This document shows positions 28,107 to 35,939 of a stretch of DNA of 64,000 nucleotides, in pieces. How positions within the stretch are numbered: the first letter of the stretch is position 1; the number at the start of each line of letters is the position of its first letter. The notes under the pieces were generated by a model. It made no database searches. It had not been told where the DNA came from and saw nothing but the letters and a program-made list of their open reading frames with translations. Origin of the DNA: Clostridium pasteurianum DSM 525 = ATCC 6013. Its GTDB lineage: Bacteria > Bacillota > Clostridia > Clostridiales > Clostridiaceae. The position numbers and the translations under genes were made by a program. The stretch is taken from NCBI RefSeq assembly GCF_000807255.1, contig NZ_CP009268.1:1580384-1644383 (forward strand). The letters run 5' to 3'.

Positions 28107-28904
28107 ATGAATTACATAAAAAGCGCAGGAAAAATATTATTGTATCTCTTAATTTATTATGGATTTCAACTGCTATTTTTTTTAATACTTGGGGTAGATG
28201 CACTTTTAAAAGGTCTGAGCAATACTGAAATGGAAAGCTATATATATAAAAATTCAGGACTTATGATGATTTTATCCATGATTATATCTTTGATAATATA
28301 TTTTTTCATACTTAGAAATAAGGAAAATAATGTATTTAAAAGATATAATTTTAAAAATATAGGTATAAAGAATATTATGTTAATAATAGTAATCTGTATA
28401 TCCTTCTCCATGATTTTATCTGGAATTGTAGAATATGTGATAAAGTTTTTTCCATCCTATAATGAAACTTCTAAAATGATAAGTATGTCCATGAATTCTA
28501 TACTGGGAATACTGGCAGTGCTGCTCTTTGCACCTATTTTTGAAGAAATACTATTTAGAGGAATGGTATTAGGTGAGATAAAGAATAAGGTTAATATAAC
28601 CGCTGCCATTATTATTCAGGGTGTTCTCTTTGGAATTTACCACATGAACTTATTTCAGAGTATTTATGCAGGGGTTTTAGGAATTTTATTAGGTTTTATA
28701 TGTGTAAAAGCTGGAAGTATAGTAGGTTCCATAATAGCACATATAACCTTTAATATCTGTGGAAGTACGGTATTACCTTATTTAGTGGAACTTAGCGGAA
28801 AATTTGCATTCTTATATATTATAGCAGGAGTTCTTATTTTTATAATATCACTATATAAATTCAATAGATGTAATATTTTAAATAGAAATGGAATATATGA
28901 TTAG
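28107..28904 (+). CDS. CPBP-family intramembrane metalloprotease (CAAX protease-like)
   Basis: 265 residues with about eight hydrophobic segments. The three active-site motifs are present: FEEILFRG (EExxxR), FGIYHMN (FxxxH) and IIAHITFN (HxxxN). Family members act in prenyl-protein processing or bacteriocin self-immunity; no bacteriocin gene is adjacent. It has a weak ribosome binding site (aaaggtcagg). Confidence 0.85.
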   Translation: MNYIKSAGKILLYLLIYYGFQLLFFLILGVDALLKGLSNTEMESYIYKNSGLMMILSMIISLIIYFFILRNKENNVFKRYNFKNIGIKNIMLIIVICISFSMILSGIVEYVIKFFPSYNETSKMISMSMNSILGILAVLLFAPIFEEILFRGMVLGEIKNKVNITAAIIIQGVLFGIYHMNLFQSIYAGVLGILLGFICVKAGSIVGSIIAHITFNICGSTVLPYLVELSGKFAFLYIIAGVLIFIISLYKFNRCNILNRNGIYD

Positions 28905-29017
28905 TAATATAAAATAGGAGAAAAGCTTTCACCATATAGTGAACAAAAATCTCCATCACTTTCCCATATTTGATATTTGAACTTTTTAAACTCTCCACTA
29001 TCAGCTTTCCACTGAAA

Positions 29018-29051
29018 AAAGTGCTGTCACATACATATGAAACAGCACTTT
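29018..29051. terminator. Terminator hairpin between the CPBP gene and nifI2
   Basis: A 10-bp stem (aaagtgctgt / acagcacttt) with a 14-nt loop and A/T runs at both ends lies between two convergent genes. Confidence 0.75.
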
Positions 29052-29107
29052 AATTATTTATTTTATGTTCAACTAAGCTTTATTTTTGATATTATATTTA
29101 AGGAAAA

Positions 29108-29479
29108 TTACAGAGCTAAAGCATCTTTTTCACCAGTTCTTACTCTGATTACTTCATCTATATTTCTTACAAATATTTTGCCGTCTCCGGGATTTTTTGT
29201 CTGATTTACTTTGATAATAGTTTCAACTACTTCATCTACATCTTCATCATTTACTACTATAGTAAACATTCTGTTTGAGATTAGTCTATGCTGATTTGAG
29301 ATTTCCTGTTGTGTATAATCATTTGTGCCGGGAGTCCATTTAGTTGGGGTAAAATCTACTTTCTTTTTACCTCTTCCAAGTACTTTTCTACAAGTAAAAG
29401 ATGCAAAGCCAATTTCTTTTAGAGCTTCTGCGGTTAAACCTACCATATTCATTCTAACAATAGCAGTAATTTCTTTCAT
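29108..29479 (-). CDS. nifI2: PII-family protein NifI2-like
   Basis: 123 residues. The N terminus MKEITAIVRMNMVGLTAEAL and the T-loop region VLGRGKKKVDF, with GDGKIFVRNIDEVIRVRTGE at the C terminus, match NifI2 rather than GlnB. NifI1 and NifI2 together bind 2-oxoglutarate and ATP and inhibit dinitrogenase in archaea and anaerobic bacteria. The start has an aagggggat site. It is 26 bp downstream of nifI1 and ends at a terminator; no nifH, nifD or nifK flanks it. Confidence 0.85.
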   Translation of the reverse strand: MKEITAIVRMNMVGLTAEALKEIGFASFTCRKVLGRGKKKVDFTPTKWTPGTNDYTQQEISNQHRLISNRMFTIVVNDEDVDEVVETIIKVNQTKNPGDGKIFVRNIDEVIRVRTGEKDALAL

Positions 29480-29505
29480 AATTAAAATCCCCCTTGTAAC
29501 AAATT

Positions 29506-29832
29506 TTATAGACCTTTTAAGCCAGTACTTATAGTATATACTTCGTCTAGTGAGGATATAAATATTTTACCATCACCGAAATTTCCATTTTCAGCGGTTT
29601 TTGCATTATTTATTATAATTCTAAGGACATCATCTTTGTCTTCATCATTTACACCAACCATAAGCATTTCTTTAGGAATTTCATCGTAATGAATAGATCC
29701 AGCAGTAATTCCCTGTTGTTTACCTCTTCCAACTACATCATATTTTGTTACAGCAGGAAATCCTGCTTCATTTAATTCTGATAATACTTCATTTACTTTC
29801 TCTGGTCTTATAACAGCTTTAATTATTAACAT
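29506..29832 (-). CDS. nifI1: PII-family protein NifI1-like
   Basis: 108 residues. MLIIKAVIRPEKVNEVLSEL, the shortened T-loop with VVGRGKQQGI, and the C-terminal GDGKIFISSLDEVYTISTG fit NifI1. The usual nif operon order is nifH-nifI1-nifI2-nifD-nifK; here the two regulators stand alone. A gggggag site precedes the ATG. They may act on a nitrogenase encoded elsewhere or on the nitrogenase-like pair at 46-49 kb, which is an inference. Confidence 0.85.
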   Translation of the reverse strand: MLIIKAVIRPEKVNEVLSELNEAGFPAVTKYDVVGRGKQQGITAGSIHYDEIPKEMLMVGVNDEDKDDVLRIIINNAKTAENGNFGDGKIFISSLDEVYTISTGLKGL

Positions 29833-30015
29833 AACAATCTCCCCCTAAAAATAATAATTCAAATGTTTTTTGTTATTAAATCCTATAAGTAAACGTTATC
29901 ATTTTGTCCTTAAAATGTCAATGCTTTTATAATATATTTTCGTAATTTGTATAAATTTTGTAAAATGTATTATAAAATATTTATTATAACACTATAAATT
30001 TTGTGAGATTATAAA

Positions 30016-30048
30016 GAGGTTACTGCTTTGATTACTAGCAGTAACCTC
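30016..30048 (-). terminator. Terminator of the D-Ala-D-Ala carboxypeptidase gene
   Basis: A 12-bp perfect stem (gaggttactgct / agcagtaacctc) with a 9-nt loop lies 27 bp past the stop on the minus strand, followed there by ctttataat. Confidence 0.75.
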
Positions 30049-30075
30049 TTGTGAAGGTTTAATATTTTAAATTAA

Positions 30076-31386
30076 TTATCTATAGTAAGATCTTCTTCGT
30101 CCTCTGTTTGAGAAAAATTTAATTATTTTATATATAATAAATATTATTACAGCAACGGCTGCAACTATAACAGCTGTTACACCACCATAGAGTAGTTTAT
30201 TATCACCTATTAAGCTACTGGTAGAAACACCAGGGTACAGCTTATATTTTTTTGTCACTCCTCTTTCTGTTAATGTAAGTGTTCCAACAGAGGTATCTTC
30301 TTTTAGTTTCCATGGATCTAAGGAGGAAACATCAGCTGTTACTTTCTTTTCTCTGTCGTTTAAATTATTTTTGTAGTATTTAGCATTTTCCTTTAATACC
30401 AATGGTACTTTAATAGTTTTTTCTGGACCCAAAAATGCTAATGGCTTATAACTGAGAGTTTCTGTTTTATAAGTTGAATTATTTGAATATAGGTTAGTAT
30501 AGTTTATAGTATAGCTGTAATTAATTAGATTTTCCATATCTTTAAATACTAAAGTATCTTCACTGTCATATCCAGAATTCATAACCACACCTATAATTTT
30601 TCTGCCATCCCTATCAAAAAGTGCCACTAGACATTTTCCTGCTTCTTTAGTGTAACCAGTTTTACCACCAATACAGGTTTTATCGTAAAGGGAAGTTTCC
30701 TTATCTAAAATAAGCTTATTTCTATTTTCTACAGGAATGTTAATTCCGTCTTCAGTAGTAATAGTAGCCTCCTTTTGTTTTACAGTATTTAATATAGATT
30801 TATTTGAAAAGGCAGCTTTGGCAATTACACTCATATCGTAAGAAGTGGTGTAATGTTGAGGGTCGTGAAGCCCATTAGGTGTTACAAAATGAGTATTTTT
30901 AAGACCAAGTTCTGATATTTTTTTATTCATTAGTGCTGAAAATTCTCTATTAGTATCGCCGACATTATAATCAAGTTTTCCAAGTATATTATCTGCAATC
31001 ATATAAGCTATGTCATTTGCAGAATATACTAATAGTCCTTTCATAGCATTATCTACAGTCATCTGTTGTCCTACATTTAGAGGCTTTTTATCTAAATTTA
31101 TAGATGCAGAAGGTTGAGATTTTGCACTGGAAGTATATGTAAGTAAATCAGATGGTTTTTTTGATTCCACCAGTAATAAAGCAGTTAAAAGTTTTGTAGT
31201 ACTTGCAGGATATACTCTATCATCTAAATTTTTTTCATATATTACTTCTCCGGTTTCAGCATCTATTGCAACGGCAGTTTTAGCATAGAGCTTAGGAGGT
31301 TCACTGGTTCCAACGGCGAAGGCTGTAGAACTTATAGAAAGAGAGATTGACAAAGTTAATATTAAAGAAATAATTTTACGTTTCAA
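30076..31386 (-). CDS. D-alanyl-D-alanine carboxypeptidase (DacF/PBP5-like)
   Basis: 436 residues from a TTG start behind ggagcg. A signal peptide (residues 1-24) leads to the penicillin-binding fold with Ser62-x-x-Lys65 (STTK), Ser122-Ala-Asn124 and the KTG motif near residue 240. The C-terminal domain is followed by a membrane anchor at about residues 402-422 and a basic tail. It trims peptidoglycan pentapeptides on the outer face of the membrane. Single-gene unit with its own terminator. Confidence 0.93.
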   Translation of the reverse strand: MKRKIISLILTLSISLSISSTAFAVGTSEPPKLYAKTAVAIDAETGEVIYEKNLDDRVYPASTTKLLTALLLVESKKPSDLLTYTSSAKSQPSASINLDKKPLNVGQQMTVDNAMKGLLVYSANDIAYMIADNILGKLDYNVGDTNREFSALMNKKISELGLKNTHFVTPNGLHDPQHYTTSYDMSVIAKAAFSNKSILNTVKQKEATITTEDGINIPVENRNKLILDKETSLYDKTCIGGKTGYTKEAGKCLVALFDRDGRKIIGVVMNSGYDSEDTLVFKDMENLINYSYTINYTNLYSNNSTYKTETLSYKPLAFLGPEKTIKVPLVLKENAKYYKNNLNDREKKVTADVSSLDPWKLKEDTSVGTLTLTERGVTKKYKLYPGVSTSSLIGDNKLLYGGVTAVIVAAVAVIIFIIYKIIKFFSNRGRRRSYYR

Positions 31387-31715
31387 AATTCATCGCTCCA
31401 TTTTAAATAAAAAATTTTAATATATGTTAAATTAAAATAACTTAAATTTGTATTTTAAGTACATACTTTATTTAAAATAAATTTTAAATAAAGCCAAAAG
31501 ACATAATAAGTATATCATTTAATAAAATTCATAACAACAAAAAAACTATTCGTTCATTTATTTTTAAACACTTTTTCTTGAAATAATAAAATGTAAAAGA
31601 GCAGTCTTTTATAGGCTGCTCTAAAATAGATATTTTGTAAGAATAATTATTATTAGATTCTAGATGAAAATTTCTTTTATGATTAAAGTTATATAAATTT
31701 AATCATGGAATAAAT
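31387..31715. other. Intergenic region
   Basis: About 329 bp of AT-rich DNA holding the leader of the carboxypeptidase gene and one hairpin (31595-31626) for the next minus-strand gene. Nothing else is evident. Confidence 0.5.
31595..31626 (-). terminator. Terminator of a small membrane protein gene
   Basis: A stem built on agagcag / ctgctct, extended by taaa / ttta, with an 11-nt loop. On the minus strand it is followed by tttacatttt, consistent with termination. Confidence 0.65.
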
Positions 31716-32060
31716 TTAAACTGATTTTTTTCCTGCTAGATTTATAGAAAACATAGATATGGCCATAACTCCAATATATATAAATACATAATATATTGGT
31801 ATTAAACCTGCTGTAAAAAAGAATTTAAAATATATAAATAAAGCTAAAGAAGCTAAACACCAAAATATATAAGTGCTTCCCATTATATTATTCTTTTTTC
31901 TCCAGGATACAGGATCCTTCATTTTACCAATTATTTTATCTCTAGATCTATTATCTGGAGAAGTTTTTACTATAAGGGTTTTATAATAAATACAGAATGC
32001 TAATGAAATTAAAGCTATACCTAGAAAAAAATATGAAAAGGAAATACTAGTAACAAACAT
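31716..32060 (-). CDS. Small three-helix membrane protein, unknown function
   Basis: 114 residues. Hydrophobic helices lie at about residues 8-27, 62-82 and 86-106, with a charged cytoplasmic-looking loop (KTSPDNRSRDKIIGKMKDPVSWRKK, here residues about 33-57). The ATG has a gaggagtg site. I do not recognise a family beyond short clostridial membrane proteins. Confidence 0.6.
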   Translation of the reverse strand: MFVTSISFSYFFLGIALISLAFCIYYKTLIVKTSPDNRSRDKIIGKMKDPVSWRKKNNIMGSTYIFWCLASLALFIYFKFFFTAGLIPIYYVFIYIGVMAISMFSINLAGKKSV

Positions 32061-32215
32061 GATAACACTCCTCTCAAATTCTTATTTGTAAATAGTATTC
32101 CCTAAAAAGTAAAAAAATAAAACACTATAACAATTTATTAGAAATATATAAAGATAAATCAGTTCTCACATAATTATTTTTATATAGTAAAATTGTTTAG
32201 TGTTTAAAAAATAGT

Positions 32216-32707
32216 TTATTTCTTCGTATGGACTTTTATGTTTAGAAATTTATTAAACAAGTTTATTAAATCGATATACTGATACTCAACATAGGGTTTC
32301 TCATCAGAGGTTAAATCACTTTTTATGTTCTTTTTTGAAATAGTAATATCAATTATTTCGTCATTATGTTTAAATTTTACGATATAATTTTCAATACATT
32401 CAGTATCTTTTATTATTGTAAAATTTGTAGGCATTGTACATATTTTTTCAATGGATATAAGATTGGCTTTTACTATGGGCCTTCTTGATATTAATTTTTT
32501 GAACAAATAATTAAAAAGTTGAATTAATGACAGTATGAATAAACCACTAAAAGTTAGTCTATAATACATTTTAACATATACAATTGTATCGAAATAAAGA
32601 TTATATTTATTAAAAAAAGATGAATTCAAAAAAATATAAAGTATAATTGGCGATATAAAAAAACAAATTACAAAAATTATTACATAATCTAATAATTTCT
32701 TCTTCAA
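32216..32707 (-). CDS. Membrane protein of unknown function
   Basis: 163 residues from a TTG start with a strong aaggagg site. Two helices (about residues 8-30 and 48-68) are followed by a soluble C-terminal part of about 85 residues containing two strands and a DITISKKNIKSD segment. No catalytic motif is visible. It is a single gene, separated from its neighbours by AT-rich spacers. Confidence 0.55.
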   Translation of the reverse strand: MKKKLLDYVIIFVICFFISPIILYIFLNSSFFNKYNLYFDTIVYVKMYYRLTFSGLFILSLIQLFNYLFKKLISRRPIVKANLISIEKICTMPTNFTIIKDTECIENYIVKFKHNDEIIDITISKKNIKSDLTSDEKPYVEYQYIDLINLFNKFLNIKVHTKK

Positions 32708-33034
32708 AACAAAATCCTCCTTAAAAAGTCAATATGAAACAAAAAATTACTATGTAAAAATTATAGTCTAAAATACTGTAATTTAAAAGAGTTAATATTA
32801 AAAAATAGGCTGTGTTTAGTATATAGTTTTGATAGATATACAAATATATTAATAGTTATATTTTTTATACCAATATAAAATTCATTAATATCTATAAAAA
32901 TAATATATATTTTAAATTTTTGTTAATTGGTATAAATTTGGAAAAAACTATTTATTTTTTTATTATAATAATATATAATAGAAAAAAACAGATGTAAACA
33001 TTATCATTAACATTTTTTAGGGGAGAGTGTTATT
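32708..33034. other. Intergenic region between divergent genes
   Basis: About 327 bp of extremely AT-rich DNA. It contains ttattataataatatataatag near 32960, which could supply a -10 element for the following gene. I see no other structure. Confidence 0.45.
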
Positions 33035-33253
33035 ATGGGGAAATGTCCTTTTTTAAGTAGTAGCAATAAGTATGTTGAATGTTTTGAAAATTGTGCGTTT
33101 TATAATTTAGAAGATACAAATGGGGAATGTCCTTTTAAATCAATTACAGGAAAATCTAACAACAAAATCAGAAAACTACATTACAATGATTATATGGATG
33201 AGGAATATGTATTAGATTTTGAAGAAGAATATGAAAAGGTAGAATATTTATAA
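33035..33253 (+). CDS. Small Cys-containing protein, unknown function
   Basis: 72 residues with four cysteines in the N-terminal half (KCPF, VECFENCAFY, GECPF), spaced like a metal-binding module. The C-terminal half is strongly acidic (MDEEYVLDFEEEYEKVEYL). The ribosome binding site ggggaga is good. Similar short Cys-rich proteins are frequent in clostridia but have no assigned role. Confidence 0.65.
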   Translation: MGKCPFLSSSNKYVECFENCAFYNLEDTNGECPFKSITGKSNNKIRKLHYNDYMDEEYVLDFEEEYEKVEYL

Positions 33254-33326
33254 ATTAATTTAGTTGTGACAGTATAATAAAATTCCAACAAATAAGATTT
33301 TATCTTATTGTAGGAGGGTGTGTTTT

Positions 33327-33740
33327 ATGGAAAGAACCTTGGTGTTAATAAAACCAGATGGAGTTAAGCGAAAATTAATAGGAGAAATTGTAGGATTTTA
33401 TGAGAGAAAAAATCTTAACATAATTGCTTTAAAAATGCTAAAAGCTAGCAAAAAATTAGCAGAGGATCACTATAGTCAGCATAGGGGGAAAGAATATTTT
33501 AATGAATTAATTGAATATATAACTGAGAGCAGGCTTTGTGCCATGATATTAGAAGGAACGGATGCAATAGCAATTGTAAGAAATATTCATGGTAATAAAG
33601 ATCCTAAAATTGCAGCTATGGGCACTATAAGGGGAATTTATGCTGATGGAACTACAAGAAATTTAGTTCATGCATCTGATAATAGTGAAAATGCAAAGAG
33701 GGAAATAGGAATCTGGTTTCCTGAGTTTGAAAATTATTAA
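33327..33740 (+). CDS. ndk: Nucleoside diphosphate kinase
   Basis: 137 residues from the ATG at 33327, which sits 9 bp behind aggaggg. MERTLVLIKPDGVKR, the Lys11 region, and the active-site His115 in RNLVHASDN identify Ndk. The family usually has HGSDS at this site; HASDN is a conservative variant. It exchanges phosphate between NTPs and NDPs. A terminator follows within the leader of the next gene. Confidence 0.93.
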   Translation: MERTLVLIKPDGVKRKLIGEIVGFYERKNLNIIALKMLKASKKLAEDHYSQHRGKEYFNELIEYITESRLCAMILEGTDAIAIVRNIHGNKDPKIAAMGTIRGIYADGTTRNLVHASDNSENAKREIGIWFPEFENY

Positions 33741-33752
33741 AAATAATATTAA

Positions 33753-33792
33753 AATAAAAAGTAAAGGGAATGAAGTACCTTTACTTTTTATT
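33753..33792 (+). terminator. Terminator of ndk
   Basis: A 15-bp stem (aataaaaagtaaagg / cctttactttttatt) ends in a T run. It lies 12 bp after ndk and 16 bp before the ATG of the next gene, so it may also act as an attenuator for it. Confidence 0.75.
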
Positions 33793-33807
33793 TTGGAGTT
33801 GATAACT

Positions 33808-34629
33808 ATGAAAAAGCCCAGAATTATTAAAATATTTGGTTATATGTATGAACTCAATAAACGTAATTTAAAGGTGTATAGAGTTCCTAAGAGAATTCCA
33901 AAGGTTGATCCCATTGTGGAAAATTCAATTCATTGGGTAGGACATGCCACTACTGTTATAAATATGTATGGAAAAGTATTTTTAACAGATCCTGTGGAAG
34001 GAAATCTTGGCCACTTAAAAAGACTGGTAAATCCATCTATAGATTTAACTGATATCAGTCTGGATTATATACTTATAAGCCATGGTCATATGGATCACCT
34101 AAATTACAAAGTTTTAAGCAGGCTTAATAAAAAAACTCCAATTATTGTCCCAAAGGGCATAAAAAATATGCTTAGATTTAGAGGCTTTAAAAATATACAT
34201 ACTCTAAGTGCTGGACAGATATATAGAGATAAGGCTATAACAATTACAGCTGTAGAGGCAAATCATGTAGGAAGAAGATATCCTGGACTTGGCTTTGGTG
34301 ATAGTAATTCTTATATAATCCAGCATAGAGATAAAAAGGTATTGTTTGCTGGGGATACGGCCTTTACAGATATATATAAAGGACTTACACTTAATGCAGC
34401 TATAATGCCTGTAGGATGTTATAAGCCTGATGAATTTACAAAGATGCATTGTACACCTAAGGAAAGTTACCAAATGTTTAAAATGATGGATTCTGGAATA
34501 ATGGTACCAATTCACTACAAAACCTATATTTTAGCTCAGGATGAAGATGAGGAAACAGAAAAGACACTTAAAGCTATAGATGATAAAAAAATAAAGATTA
34601 TTGATGTAGGAGGAACTGTGAAGATATAA
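33808..34629 (+). CDS. MBL-fold metallo-hydrolase (NAPE-PLD/UlaG-like)
   Basis: 273 residues from the ATG at 33808, preceded by tttggag. The metallo-beta-lactamase motif LISHGHMDHLN (HxHxDH) is complete, with VEANHVGRRYPG, FAGDTAFTD and PIHYKTY supplying later metal ligands. The N terminus IHWVGHATTVI matches the NAPE-hydrolysing phospholipase D/UlaG group. The natural substrate is not predictable. An alternative start 81 bp upstream would overlap ndk and its terminator and lacks a binding site. Confidence 0.85.
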   Translation: MKKPRIIKIFGYMYELNKRNLKVYRVPKRIPKVDPIVENSIHWVGHATTVINMYGKVFLTDPVEGNLGHLKRLVNPSIDLTDISLDYILISHGHMDHLNYKVLSRLNKKTPIIVPKGIKNMLRFRGFKNIHTLSAGQIYRDKAITITAVEANHVGRRYPGLGFGDSNSYIIQHRDKKVLFAGDTAFTDIYKGLTLNAAIMPVGCYKPDEFTKMHCTPKESYQMFKMMDSGIMVPIHYKTYILAQDEDEETEKTLKAIDDKKIKIIDVGGTVKI

Positions 34630-34714
34630 TTAATGTTAAAATTGCTAAAAAGTATAAATAATTGTTATTTTTCTAATAATACCAATATAGAATATATTTT
34701 AAAGGAGAATAACT

Positions 34715-35137
34715 ATGTTTAAAAGAAGTTTAATTACAGTTTTATTTTTACTTTTTATGTTAAATACAGTAAGCACTGCTTATGCTGAAGTAAAAGACTC
34801 CAGAGGCTATACTAGTACTAAAAATGATGCTGTTGTAATGGAAAAATTAGTTCAGTTTAGAATTTCCATAGAAGATTTTTTAAAAGAACGTTTAGGTTTT
34901 GCAGAAGAAGATATACAGAAATCTAAAGATTCGGGAAAAAATGCCTTTGATTTAGCTAAAAGAAATGGAATTACTGAAAAACAGCTTAAAGATAGTATAA
35001 TAGAAGTAAAGTGTAAAAAGGTAGATGAGGTATTAAACAAGGGAATTATTACAGAAAAGATGGCAGATGTTATGAAAAATATTATAAAGTCCAAAACAGA
35101 AAAATGGAATGGAAGTTTTAATACTATATCTTTTTAA
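34715..35137 (+). CDS. Secreted protein, DUF2680-like
   Basis: 140 residues. A signal peptide (about residues 1-25, cleavage after AYA) is followed by a helical domain with two similar repeats around RLGFAEEDIQKSKDSGKNAFDLAK and ITEKQLKDSIIEVKCKKVDEVL, then ITEKMADVMKN; this pattern is like DUF2680. It would be released or surface-associated. Ribosome binding site aaaggaga. Function unknown. Confidence 0.65.
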   Translation: MFKRSLITVLFLLFMLNTVSTAYAEVKDSRGYTSTKNDAVVMEKLVQFRISIEDFLKERLGFAEEDIQKSKDSGKNAFDLAKRNGITEKQLKDSIIEVKCKKVDEVLNKGIITEKMADVMKNIIKSKTEKWNGSFNTISF

Positions 35138-35186
35138 TAGATAGAAATTCACAAAAATATATTTAGATGGTATGGGGGGATAAATT

Positions 35187-35618
35187 TTGGAATTTAAAAA
35201 GGTTAATAATAAATGGATATTGAGATTGGACAAAGGAGAAGAAATTATTTCCACTCTAAAAAGTTTCTTCAAAGAAAAAAATATAAAATGTGCTTTCATA
35301 AGTGGAATTGGTGCTGCCAATAAGCTGAAACTGGGAGTCTTTGATGTAAAAAAGAAGGCTTATAATTTAAGAGATTTCTCAGGAGACTTTGAAATTACAT
35401 CCTTGATAGGAAATATAACAAGCTTAGATAAAGATGATATTTATGTGCATCTCCATGCAACTATTGCAGATATAGAATGTAATGCATATGCGGGACATGT
35501 TAAAAGTGCCTATGTGAGTATAACTGCGGAAATACTTATAGATGAAATGGAAACAGAAGTGGGGAGGGACAAAGATCCAGATTTAAAAATCAATATATTT
35601 AAATTTTCACCTAACTAA
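35187..35618 (+). CDS. PPC/DUF296 domain protein
   Basis: 143 residues from a TTG start behind gggggga. The fold signature of plant-and-prokaryote conserved (PPC) domains is visible: GEEIISTLKSFFKEKNIKCAFISGIGA at the start, and HLHATIADIECNAYAGHV containing the three His that bind metal in bacterial members. Bacterial relatives form trimers and are often annotated as DNA-binding, but a small-molecule or enzymatic role is possible. Its stop codon overlaps the left arm of the structured element at 35618-35769. Confidence 0.8.
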   Translation: MEFKKVNNKWILRLDKGEEIISTLKSFFKEKNIKCAFISGIGAANKLKLGVFDVKKKAYNLRDFSGDFEITSLIGNITSLDKDDIYVHLHATIADIECNAYAGHVKSAYVSITAEILIDEMETEVGRDKDPDLKINIFKFSPN

Positions 35619-35769
35619 CTTGGCGTAAGTCTTCCACGCACTCTGTACAGCCCTCACACAAAATCGAAAAGAAGATTTTGGTTCTCTGCCTGCACTCTGT
35701 GAAAGTGATTCGCACCAAATTAAAATTTGGGCTCTCTACTTTTCTTAAAGTGGGAGTTCGACGCCAAGT
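35618..35769. repeat. GC-rich structured element with inverted termini
   Basis: Terminal arms acttggcgt (35618-35626) and acgccaagt (35761-35769) are perfectly complementary. Inside are two hairpins (aaaatc-8 nt-gatttt at 35660-35679; ccaaatt-2 nt-aatttgg at 35715-35730), each followed by a related GG-t/c-tctct box and then by an AAAGTG box with a nearby ttcg. Base composition is unlike its surroundings. It could be a mobile repeat or a structured RNA. Confidence 0.5.
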
Positions 35770-35782
35770 AAGTCATGCATTT

Positions 35783-35837
35783 GCAGTTCTAAAATTCAGA
35801 TGGGGTAAAAGAATCCCCACCGGAATTAAGAACTTGC
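35783..35837 (+). promoter_or_regulatory. Long interrupted hairpin upstream of the binding-protein gene
   Basis: Four paired blocks nest in order: gca/tgc, gttct/agaac, aattc/gaatt and tgggg/cccca, with short internal loops and a 9-nt apical loop. This is a strong RNA fold about 100 nt before the ATG of the substrate-binding protein gene. It may be part of the preceding element or a separate regulatory leader; I recognise no known riboswitch consensus. Confidence 0.45.
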
Positions 35838-35939
35838 TTCAATAAAAATTTTTGTGTCAAAAGTTACCTCAAATTCATATTATGTAACAATGAATTTAAA
35901 ATTTAGCATTGTTTTTTTGTAATGCTTTAGGAGGTAGCT

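Noticed and set aside
33727-33807. Upstream start for the metallo-hydrolase
   Set aside because: It would overlap ndk and run through the ndk terminator with no ribosome binding site; the ATG at 33808 has one.
35783-35837. Known riboswitch upstream of the binding-protein gene
   Set aside because: I checked by eye for TPP, SAM, cobalamin, FMN, glycine and c-di-GMP core motifs and found none.
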